A stretch of 34,805 nucleotides of DNA, taken from contig JAPKCM010000046.1 in the NCBI GenBank assembly GCA_028822935.1, positions 1-34,805 on the forward strand. Reading direction: 5' to 3'. Shown piece after piece: positions 24,659 to 32,700 of the stretch (position 1 is its first letter; every line of letters starts with the position of its first letter). The notes under the pieces are model-generated. The model had not been told where the DNA came from, did not search any database, and saw only the letters and a program-made list of their open reading frames with translations. Both the position numbers and the translations under genes were made by a program. This DNA is from Akkermansiaceae bacterium (GTDB lineage Bacteria; Verrucomicrobiota; Verrucomicrobiia; Verrucomicrobiales; Akkermansiaceae).

Positions 24659-25474
24659 ATGAGAAATCGTTCTCTAATTTTTCCCTGTGCTGCACTGATC
24701 GCGGTGGGTATTTTTGCCGCTTGTGCTCCAGATCCACCCTTGGTGAGTTCCGCGGATGCCTACGTTCCTTATGGGGCTACGCGAGTGCCCAATCTCGCAG
24801 CGAAGGGATCCGGGCAGACTGCAGCGGCCGCCTTTTATTCACAGTTTTCTGGGCCTTCGACGGCTTCCTTGTCGAAGAATAACTATCCGTCTCCTCCTTC
24901 GGTGGTCACAAAGCCGAGCAAGAGTCCTTCATCGCTTTACCGTGAGGTGGGAGTCAAAAAGAATTACCTTTCCTACCGAGCACGTGGTCGGTCTCGCAAG
25001 GCAATGGATCCAAAATACATCACGATTCACAGCACTCAGAATTGGAGTCGTGGAGCAGATGCCAATCGGCATGCGCTGGCGTTGAAACGCGGTGCTCTCG
25101 GACATCTCTCTTGGCACTACACCACGGATGAAGATCGGGCCGTGCAACATCTCCCTACTAATGAGCAAGGGAATCATGCGGACTACGATGGTCCGGGGAA
25201 CCGCTACAGCATCGGGATTGAGATGTGCGAGAATCTCGGGAACAACCGGGCTGAGACGCTTGATCGGACCGCGAAGTTGGCTGCGTGGCTCATGTATCGT
25301 TACAATCTGCCGGTATCTCGCGTGGTGCCACATTACAAGTGGCCCCGGAAAGGGAAGTCTCCCGAGAACAAGAATTGTCCGCATTTCCTCCTAGATAACG
25401 GACGACCTGGTGCCAAGTGGCGGGCGTTCCAAGCGAAAGTCGAAGGGTATCATCGAACGATCAGCTCGCGCTAG
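24659..25474 (+). CDS. N-acetylmuramoyl-L-alanine amidase lipoprotein (Amidase_2 type)
   Basis: A 271-residue envelope protein. The signal sequence ends in lipobox F19-A20-A21-C22, so it should be lipid-anchored. A Ser/Pro-rich linker (about 23-95) precedes an Amidase_2/PGRP-type domain at about 115-262. Likely zinc ligands are H124 (ITIHST), H225 (VVPHYKW) and C240 or H242 (NKNCPHFL), with GIEMCEN at 186-192 as the conserved strand. It should cut the amide bond between muramic acid and the stem peptide, in wall turnover or recycling. The YkgJ-like gene starts seven bases after its stop, so the two are probably co-transcribed. Anhydro-muropeptide (AmpD-like) specificity is possible. Confidence 0.9.
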   Translation: MRNRSLIFPCAALIAVGIFAACAPDPPLVSSADAYVPYGATRVPNLAAKGSGQTAAAAFYSQFSGPSTASLSKNNYPSPPSVVTKPSKSPSSLYREVGVKKNYLSYRARGRSRKAMDPKYITIHSTQNWSRGADANRHALALKRGALGHLSWHYTTDEDRAVQHLPTNEQGNHADYDGPGNRYSIGIEMCENLGNNRAETLDRTAKLAAWLMYRYNLPVSRVVPHYKWPRKGKSPENKNCPHFLLDNGRPGAKWRAFQAKVEGYHRTISSR

Positions 25475-25481
25475 GGGAGTA

Positions 25482-25829
25482 ATGTCAGAGAAAACGGATG
25501 TCTGGTATCAGTGCCAGCGGTGTACAAACTGCTGCAAGTGGGAAGGGGATGTCGTCATCACCGATGATGAAACCAACCAGATTGCCGAATTCCTCGGGAT
25601 GGAGGTCTACGACTTTGTTTGTGACTATACCCGACTGCGAGCGAACCGACTGGGACTATCGCTCATCGACAAGGAGGGGACCACGGAGTGCATCATGCTC
25701 GATGGCGCGAATTGTCGCCTGCAGGACGTGAAGCCTGATCAATGCAAGGGTTTCCCGAATCGCTGGAACTTCCCCAACTGGAGGGAAGCCTGTGAAGCCA
25801 TTCCTGGCCCGAGACCAGAAGGAGAGTAG
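25482..25829 (+). CDS. YkgJ family cysteine-cluster protein
   Basis: A 115-residue protein with nine cysteines. The N-terminal cluster is C11-x2-C14-x2-C17-C18 (CQRCTNCCKW), followed by C47, C70, C78, C88 (KPDQCKGFP) and C104. This spacing is that of the YkgJ/UPF0153 family, thought to bind zinc or an iron-sulfur centre; its function is unknown. I start at ATG 25482, which has GGGGAG at 25474-25479 just ahead of it. The frame is open further upstream but lies inside the amidase gene. The stop is three bases from the stop of the convergent msrA. Confidence 0.88.
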   Translation: MSEKTDVWYQCQRCTNCCKWEGDVVITDDETNQIAEFLGMEVYDFVCDYTRLRANRLGLSLIDKEGTTECIMLDGANCRLQDVKPDQCKGFPNRWNFPNWREACEAIPGPRPEGE

Positions 25830-25832
25830 AAC

Positions 25833-26447
25833 CTATTTTTCAAGGTTTAGCTTATCCAGCTTGGGATTGATGACTGCGCGGCAGTAGGGGTTCGACTTAT
25901 TTTGGAAGTAGAAGTTTTGGTGATCTTCCTGAGCTTTGTAGAATTCCTCTTTCTTCCTGATCACGGTTGCGATGGGCTTGTCGAAAGCTTCCTGGGCGAT
26001 TTTTTTGGAACCCTCGGAGATTTCCTTTTGCTCGTCAGAGTGATAGAAGATGGCGGTGGCATACTGGGGACCACGGTCAGCACCCTGGCCACCCGCGTCG
26101 GTAGGGTCGTGTGCTTTCCAGAACCATTTCAAGATGGTTTTGGTAGAGACGACGTCAGGATTGTAGACCACTTGAATCACTTCGACATGCCCGGAGGTCT
26201 TACTGCAGACTTGTTCGTAGGTCGGATTGGGAATGTGGCCTCCCATGAATCCCGAGGTGACAGAGGCGACTCCCTCGAGCTGTTGGAAAACGGCTTCGGT
26301 GCACCAGTAGCAGCCTCCGCCGAGAGTGATGGTTTCGCTTTTTTTAGGCATGATTTCTTGGTCGGCTTTGATTTGACCTTCCTTCGGGCCGCTATCGCAG
26401 GAGGTCAAGGCGAGGGTGGCGAGGATGAGTGAGGAAAACATTTTCAT
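25833..26447 (-). CDS. msrA: Peptide methionine sulfoxide reductase MsrA, lipoprotein form
   Basis: A 204-residue protein. The N terminus is a lipoprotein signal with lipobox L14-T15-S16-C17, so this MsrA works on the outside of the inner membrane or in the outer membrane. The catalytic motif GGGCYWCTEAVF has the nucleophile at C46. YATAIFYHSDEQ and DHQNFYFQ are conserved, and the PYC near the C terminus carries a likely resolving cysteine. It repairs oxidised methionine (S-form) in exported proteins. Starts at ATG 26447 or 26441 give nearly the same signal. It begins 13 bases after the repeat-protein gene that ends at 26461, so the two form an operon. No msrB is in the window. Confidence 0.95.
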   Translation of the reverse strand: MKMFSSLILATLALTSCDSGPKEGQIKADQEIMPKKSETITLGGGCYWCTEAVFQQLEGVASVTSGFMGGHIPNPTYEQVCSKTSGHVEVIQVVYNPDVVSTKTILKWFWKAHDPTDAGGQGADRGPQYATAIFYHSDEQKEISEGSKKIAQEAFDKPIATVIRKKEEFYKAQEDHQNFYFQNKSNPYCRAVINPKLDKLNLEK

Positions 26448-26460
26448 GGATTTAAATAGC

Positions 26461-27732
26461 TTAGCGATTTTGTTCTTCAAGTTGGCGTTTCGCACGACGC
26501 ACGACGCTTTCTGGGACATCGTTGTTTTCGATGTAGTTCATTGCTCCAGCGGTGTCTTCGCGCATCCAAGTGCTGAGGACCCGATGGAAAATCCCCTCTT
26601 TTTTACGGGTGTCGGTTACTTTCATAATCCAACTTGCGGCGAGTTCGGGCTCTCTTTTAATGGCGTTGAAAGCAAAGGATTGGATGGTGTCATCAAAGGC
26701 GGGATTTCCTTCGTGCTGCGTGAGCCATGTCGCCGCCTCGCTTGGAGCGAGGGCATTGATGAGGCCGCGTCCCGCTGCCGCTTGGATCGCATCGGGCTGA
26801 CTGTTGACCCAAGCTTGCGCCAGTTTGGGAGAATCGGATGCCCAACCATCGATGATATCAGAAGAGGCTCTGAGGAGAGACGCCTCGCTCACCGAGCCGG
26901 CCCACGAAAGTGCAGCGGCGGGGTCATCTTTGGCCAATCTCGATGCAAGTCTCGCTGCGGCGCCATCACGCAATTGCTCATCGCTGAGTCCATTGATCCA
27001 ATTTTTCGCGGTATCGGGTCCTTGGGCGATGAGTTCATTCAAAACACTCCTGAGTGCTTCTCCGCGACCTTCTGAGTAGGGGAGTTCTTCGAGGAGTTGG
27101 CTTGCCCTGGAGAGATCCTGTGAGGCCATTCCCTTGATGATGCCGACGAGCCATGGATTGGCGTTGCGATAATTCTTGATGTCGTCGAAATTTTCCTTGG
27201 CCCAGACGATGGCGGCTTCTGGTTGCGTCTCTACCCAACTCGCAAGAATGGTTTCTCGCGCGAAAGAGGTGCCGGTGTTTGCCTTGGCGTAGTCGAGAGC
27301 AGAGACCGGGTCGACTTTGGCCCAAGCGGTGAGCAGGATGGCGTACTCGCCCATACGTTCCCTTGTCATTCCCAAGGCGCGAAAGGCGGCGACAACATCT
27401 TTATATTCTCCCGGCTCAAGGTTTTCGACCAGCGCGAGCATTCCTTGGGCTCGGGCGATAGGATCGGTGAGCTTAGCCAATTCAACGACTTCAGCGATCA
27501 CATCAGAACCGATATTTCGGGAGGTAGACGATGGACGAGCGCTATTTTTACGCTCTCCGGGATTCGAGGCATTGGCACTATCGGCTCGAGAGCTAACGCG
27601 GCTCGTTTTTTCCTGGTCCAGTTGCTGAGCGAGATCTTCCTCCGTAGATCCAGAAAATGAGCTTCCTAGATAGAATGCGGCAGCAAAGGAGGCGGCCCAG
27701 CCGGCTGAGAGGAGTCCAAGGCGCTTGGTCAT
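26461..27732 (-). CDS. Membrane-anchored periplasmic repeat protein (copy A)
   Basis: A 423-residue protein without a named family that I can recognise. Residues 4-25 form an N-terminal membrane anchor or uncleaved signal. A polar Ser/Asn/Arg-rich linker (26-75) leads to nine helical units with the pattern W/L-x-x-x-D/E-P-x-x-A-x-x-W, at about 137, 166, 202, 234, 266, 297, 328, 358 and 389. For example, LAKDDPAAALSWAGSV is one unit. Spacing is 29-36 residues, as in a TPR- or Sel1-like solenoid but with a different consensus. It aligns along its whole length with the protein encoded at 28315-29601. I start at ATG 27732, which gives the anchor; upstream codons run into the divergent YlbF-like gene. 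It is co-directional with msrA, 13 bases apart. Confidence 0.85.
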   Translation of the reverse strand: MTKRLGLLSAGWAASFAAAFYLGSSFSGSTEEDLAQQLDQEKTSRVSSRADSANASNPGERKNSARPSSTSRNIGSDVIAEVVELAKLTDPIARAQGMLALVENLEPGEYKDVVAAFRALGMTRERMGEYAILLTAWAKVDPVSALDYAKANTGTSFARETILASWVETQPEAAIVWAKENFDDIKNYRNANPWLVGIIKGMASQDLSRASQLLEELPYSEGRGEALRSVLNELIAQGPDTAKNWINGLSDEQLRDGAAARLASRLAKDDPAAALSWAGSVSEASLLRASSDIIDGWASDSPKLAQAWVNSQPDAIQAAAGRGLINALAPSEAATWLTQHEGNPAFDDTIQSFAFNAIKREPELAASWIMKVTDTRKKEGIFHRVLSTWMREDTAGAMNYIENNDVPESVVRRAKRQLEEQNR

Positions 27733-27826
27733 GTATAAGGAACGTAGCAGAAAATATATTTTGTGCATTCGCGATTTTCTTGATTCGGCGATTGCGCAGT
27801 TTGAAGGGCGAGAGTAAGTGAAGTCC

Positions 27827-28270
27827 ATGCAAATGCTTGAAGATGATTCGGCCGTAATGGCCAAGACCCGTGAACTCTGTGCTGCCATCGTGGAAGACTC
27901 CGAATATCAGGAGCTTCTTGGGAAGGTGGAGACCTTTCTAGGTAATGACGAAGCTCGCTTGAGCTACCAGTCAGTGCACGAGCGCGGACAAGAACTGAAT
28001 CAGAAACAAAGCTCTGGTCTCGAGCTTTCCGAAGGTGAAATTGGAGAATTTGAAACCGCGCGTGAATCGCTTCTCGCAAACCCAGTGGCGTCCGAGTTCT
28101 TAGAGGCGCAACAGACGCTCGAAACTCTCAATAGCGCGGTGAACAAGCACGTGGGAATGACTTTGGAACTCGGTCGGGTTCCTACTGCCGAAGATTTTGC
28201 CCAAAGCGAGGGTGGTGGCTGCTGCGGTGGCGGTGGCGGTGAAAAAAGTGGTGATGGTGGCGGTGGATGA
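27827..28270 (+). CDS. YlbF/YmcA-like protein with glycine-rich Cys-Cys tail
   Basis: A 147-residue, mostly helical, acidic protein. Residues about 8-112 resemble the YlbF family (AVMAKTRELCAAIVEDSEYQ, then NPVASEFLEAQQTLETLNSAVN). In Bacillus the RicA/RicF/RicT (YmcA/YlbF/YaaT) complex affects RNA processing and is reported to carry iron-sulfur clusters. Here the C terminus is a low-complexity tail GGGCCGGGGGEKSGDGGGG with adjacent cysteines C132 and C133, which could bind metal. Starts at GTG 27818, ATG 27827 or ATG 27833 are all possible. No RicT homologue is nearby. It is divergent from repeat protein A (94-base gap) and convergent to repeat protein B. Confidence 0.75.
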   Translation: MQMLEDDSAVMAKTRELCAAIVEDSEYQELLGKVETFLGNDEARLSYQSVHERGQELNQKQSSGLELSEGEIGEFETARESLLANPVASEFLEAQQTLETLNSAVNKHVGMTLELGRVPTAEDFAQSEGGGCCGGGGGEKSGDGGGG

Positions 28271-28285
28271 GGTTGTTAGAACCTT

Positions 28286-28302
28286 GTGAGCAGTCTGCTC
28301 AC
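28286..28302. terminator. Hairpin between convergent genes, possible weak terminator
   Basis: A perfect 7-bp stem, GTGAGCA (28286-28292) with TGCTCAC (28296-28302), closes a three-base loop. It sits in the 44-base gap between the stops of the YlbF-like gene and repeat protein B. Neither side has a T tract, so termination would be weak or factor-assisted. Confidence 0.4.
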
Positions 28303-28314
28303 TCACTAAATTCA

Positions 28315-29601
28315 CTACATGTCGCGCTGTTTCTTCGGCACGATCGAATTGTAGACTTTCTCTGAGATCGATTCTGAGTTTTCCTGTGCCCAGGAAATGG
28401 CGGCTTCTTGGTTGCTCTTTTTCCAAGTGCCTAAGACGTGTCGATAATACTTATCTTGGTCGGCGGGTCGGGAAAGCGTGTGGATGTTTTCTAGAGTTAC
28501 TTCCGGGGAGTCATTCATCGATTCACGGATGAATTGGATGCGTGCGCCATCGAGATCGGGATCGTTTCCGAGTTGTTGGAGCCAGCGTGCGGCTTCTGTG
28601 GGATCACGTCGTGCCAAATACTTCGCCACTCCTTCTGCTGCCTCCGTTAAGGTATCTTGTGGGAGGGTCTGCGTCCAAGTCATTGCGGCGTCGAGATCTT
28701 GAGAGGCATAGATTTCTGAAACGACCTCGGAGGCATCGCGGCGGGAATCCACCGTTTTGATCTGGCTGACCCAGTCTGATGCGGCTTCGGGATCACGTTT
28801 GGCAAGTGCTCCACCGAGGCGTCGGGCGGTATCGCTTTGAAGTTTCGGGTCGTCGATCATCTCGATCCATTCTCCCGCGAATTCGGTGCCTCTGGAAACC
28901 ACTTCTGGAAGCATCTCGCGAATGGCGGTCTTCTGTGTGTCATCCTTGGGCATTTGTTGGACCGCAAGGAGAGCTGCTTGGGGGTCAGAGCGGGCCATGC
29001 CTTGGATGAGGCCAACGATCCAGTCGTTCACTTTTCCGCCGTCCTCGAGTCCCTTGATGGCATTGGCGGCCGCTTCGGGGTTTTCAGCGGCCCACGCGGA
29101 GATGGCAACCTTGCGCGACCAGCCGTCTTGCTCGTTCTGCTTGAGGTATTCGATTGCCACAAGTGGATCTTGGGACATCCAGCTTGAGAGGAGAAAGGAG
29201 AATTCACCTCGGTTGAAGTCGACCCAGCCAGCCTCTGAGAAGCCCGAAATGACGCTTTCGAAGTCGGAGGGGGAGAGTTGATCGATAAATGCGAGGAGCT
29301 GTCGGGTGCGCTCGACCCGATCGCTTACGTTCAGGATATCCGCCAATTGGGAGCACGCCTGTTCTCGGCGTTTTTCGGCGCTACCGTGTAGCGTGAAGGT
29401 GTTTGATCCACGATAAGTCCTTTCTGTTGAGTTCTTTCTGGTTAGGATTGACGCCGATCGGTGACTGGCAGCCACTGCTAAGGAAGAGGGAGCAGGAAGC
29501 GATGCTTGCTTATCGGTAGTCTGGTTCCCGATAAAAACCCCAATTCCAAGTGGGAGTAGCCAGAGAGCCCCAAGTAGCACTTTGCGAGGGAAGGTATTCA
29601 T
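28315..29601 (-). CDS. Membrane-anchored periplasmic repeat protein (copy B)
   Basis: A 428-residue paralogue of the protein at 26461-27732. An N-terminal hydrophobic anchor (residues 8-25, VLLGALWLLPLGIGVFIG) is followed by a Ser/Arg-rich linker and the same series of helical units: WMSQDPLVAIEYLKQN at 141, then units near 170, 202, 234, 266 (LAKRDPEAASDWVSQI), 298, 329 (LARRDPTEAARWLQQL), 361 and 393. Unit positions match copy A almost residue for residue, for example NDWIVGLIQGMARSDP against NPWLVGIIKGMASQDL, so the two arose by duplication and have diverged widely. No catalytic motif is visible; a scaffold or partner-binding role is inference. It is transcribed alone, ends in an Arg/Lys-rich stretch, and is divergent from the SNF2 gene. 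Confidence 0.85.
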   Translation of the reverse strand: MNTFPRKVLLGALWLLPLGIGVFIGNQTTDKQASLPAPSSLAVAASHRSASILTRKNSTERTYRGSNTFTLHGSAEKRREQACSQLADILNVSDRVERTRQLLAFIDQLSPSDFESVISGFSEAGWVDFNRGEFSFLLSSWMSQDPLVAIEYLKQNEQDGWSRKVAISAWAAENPEAAANAIKGLEDGGKVNDWIVGLIQGMARSDPQAALLAVQQMPKDDTQKTAIREMLPEVVSRGTEFAGEWIEMIDDPKLQSDTARRLGGALAKRDPEAASDWVSQIKTVDSRRDASEVVSEIYASQDLDAAMTWTQTLPQDTLTEAAEGVAKYLARRDPTEAARWLQQLGNDPDLDGARIQFIRESMNDSPEVTLENIHTLSRPADQDKYYRHVLGTWKKSNQEAAISWAQENSESISEKVYNSIVPKKQRDM

Positions 29602-29797
29602 GACACGTAAAACCTAGAGAACGGGGCGTGATATTTAGTTCTTTCACCGATCTTAAGGACTGGGATGTTAGAGAAGACAAATTCATTGAGGCTTTTCGTT
29701 GCGCGAAATCAATAACGTGTATTAGAATGAAGCCCGCGACGTTGCCCCTCTTGATATCGAGAGGTTCGTCGTTATTTATTCTACGATTTATCAAATC

Positions 29798-32700
29798 ATG
29801 GCGAATAGCATGTCAGCACTGAACCCGGACCGGGCCACCCTCAATTTTTTAAATAGTTTCCCTGAGCCAGTGCGTAAGCGTGGTGAGGAGTTACAAGAGG
29901 AGGGGGCAGTCACCCAGATCTTTGGTAATCACCTGTTTATTCAGGGACGCGTCGAGGACAAGAGCGGTATTCACCGGACAACTTTACGCCTTCAGGGGAA
30001 CCGTTGGTTTGGAGGTTGTTCTACTGAAGCCGAAGATATTGCCGGCGCAGTGATGTTTGCTGCGATGCTGGAGCGCCTTCACAGAGGTGAAGATCTTCCT
30101 GAGTCGCCCAACGAATTTGATGACACGCCAGTTGTCGATCTGATTGAGGAAAAACTCGATCGCGAGCTTGATGACAAAGAAGCCGAATTTGTGACCAAGG
30201 TGGAGAAACGTTACCGCCGTTACGTGATTGAAGGAGAGATCCACGATCACGATATGGTCCGTTTAAATCCTCGTTGGGAGATTGCGAGCTACGAGCCACT
30301 TGAGCTTTGGCCAGTTCCTCCAGGGGACATTCTCGAGTTCTGGAACTACATTGCCTACGCCCTCTACAAGAAGAAGCTTCCATACGCTGAGTTCATGGAT
30401 GCCGTGACCGATCTTGAGGCTGTACAGCGTCGGATGCATGACTGGGAGCAAGAGCGTGATGTCGCTGCTTGGTATGATCGCATTGAGAGTGTCAACGAAC
30501 GGCCTCCTCAAGAGATTCCTCACAAGATCGAATTCCGGCTGGTTTCGACGATTAACGAGGCTCGAGTGGAAGCCCGGGAAGAGTTTCAGGATTGGGTTTC
30601 GCTTCGAGAAAAAGGTGAGATCGAGCGTATTGTGAAGCTTTTTGATGCCTCTGCTCTACGCATGGATGCCGCTTCCCAAATTCTCTTTGAGCACTTTCTG
30701 CGCTACGCCGAGAAAACTGGGGAAGCTTATCTTGATTTGGAAAATGAGGATGCTTGCCGCTTCATGAACCTTCTTTTCCATCAGAAGGAATTGAAAGGTT
30801 ACATGGTGAATCTCGACGAAAATGCCTTCCGGGTCGTTGATGAACCTTTAAAATGGCTTTGTGAGGATGACCCTGCAGATCCAAACTCTTTTGGTCTTCA
30901 ATTGGTGACAATTTCAGGTGAAAACGTCTCTCACTCGGTTCGACTTCTTCCTGGTCGCACCGAACTTTACCAGTCAGATGAGACGGTATTCCCTGGGCCG
31001 TCGCGTTGGCTTGAAGATACCGAGATCATGCCTCGGTATAGCATTCCCAAGTCGGTAATCGATTCTTTGGAAGGGGTTGAATTCCTTCGCAAGATTGGTT
31101 CCAGCCTTCCGCTCTCGATGAAGAGGCGGGTTACAGATCTCGATCTCTTCCCGAACTTCAAGATGTGGGTTGAACAAGGACTCACCGCAGCAGAGACAGA
31201 GCACTTGGTGATCGATGTGAAAGCCTTCGAAGCGAAAGGACGTCGGGTCGAAAAACTGATCAAAGCAGGGTGGGATCTCGTCGAACAACAACCTGTGAAA
31301 GGCAAAGCGTTGCTCCGCTTTGCTCGTGAAAAGCTGTATCCTGTTCCTGAGATTCTTCTCGAAATGGGCCTGACCTACGACGAAAAATTGGAGGCCTTTA
31401 AGACACGGATTACAAAGCAATTTCCGGAGAAGTTCGCCGAGTGGATTGGCAAAATGCCTAAGTCACTGGAACTCGATATTGAAGAAAAGCTCAAAACGAT
31501 TCTTGCAGACCCTGTTTCGGCAGCGATTCGATTTGAGGTCGTTAATCAGGAGATTGACTGGTTCGACCTTCGGGTGGTGATCGATGTGGATGGTGTGAAT
31601 CTTTCCAAAATTCAGATTCGCCAGTTGGTGGCAGCCCGTGGTGGCTATGTCCGGATGGACGATGGTTCCTGGATGCGTCTTGAGATCAAGTTGGATCCTG
31701 ATCAGCGCGATGCGGTGACTCGGCTGGGTCTTGATCCATTCGATCTCTCCGGAGAAACCCACCGGATGCACGCGATGCAGCTTGCTGATCCCAAGGCGGC
31801 TGAAGTCTTCGATCCCAAAGCGTGGAAGCGCATTAAGGATCGCGCACGCGACATCAAGATCGATGTGACGCCCCCTGTCCCGGAAGAGTTGAACGCGATT
31901 CTTCGGCCTTATCAGGTTGAAGGATACCAGTTTCTAGCCTACCTCGCGACCAATGGTTTCGGCGGCATTCTTGCCGATGACATGGGTCTTGGTAAGACGA
32001 TTCAGAGTATTACTTATCTTCTCTGGTTGCGTGAATACGCTCCCAAGAATACCAAGAGAAAACTGGGGCCAGCGCTCGTGGTCTGTCCGAAATCTGTTTT
32101 GGATGTTTGGGCGACGGAAGTAGGTAAATTTGCACCTCAACTAAAATTAAAGGTTCTCCGCACGCGCGATGATCTGGACATTGACGAGGTAAATAACGTG
32201 CTTGATATTCTTGTATTGAACTACGCTCAGCTTCGAGTTTGTGGTGATGAATTGAATAAAATTCGCTGGTTGACGGTGATCCTCGACGAGGGACAGCAGA
32301 TTAAGAACCCTGACTCTAAAGCAGCAAAATGCGCTCGTGAATTGGATGCCGAGAATCGATTGGTCCTTACCGGAACACCGATTGAGAACCGACTGATGGA
32401 CATGTGGTCTCTCATGGCCTTTGCCATGCCGGGGGTTCTCGGAACTCGCGCTTATTTCAAGCGACGTTTTGATAAGAGAAAGGATCCTTCAAGCCAGGCC
32501 CGCCTTGCCGCACGTCTGCGCCCATTCCTTCTCCGTCGGACCAAGCTGCAGGTTGCCAAGGATCTCCCGCCAAGAACGGAAGAAGAAGTATTCGCCGGAA
32601 TGGAGGGAATCCAAGAGGAACTCTACAAGGCCGAGCTCAAGAGAATTCAGAAGGCACTTCTGGGTCTCGATTCCGACGAGGCAGTAAAGAAGAATTCCTT

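Noticed and set aside
29751-29778. TTGATA followed by an AT-rich stretch as a promoter for the SNF2 gene
   Set aside because: No -10 hexamer with more than three or four matches at an acceptable spacing.
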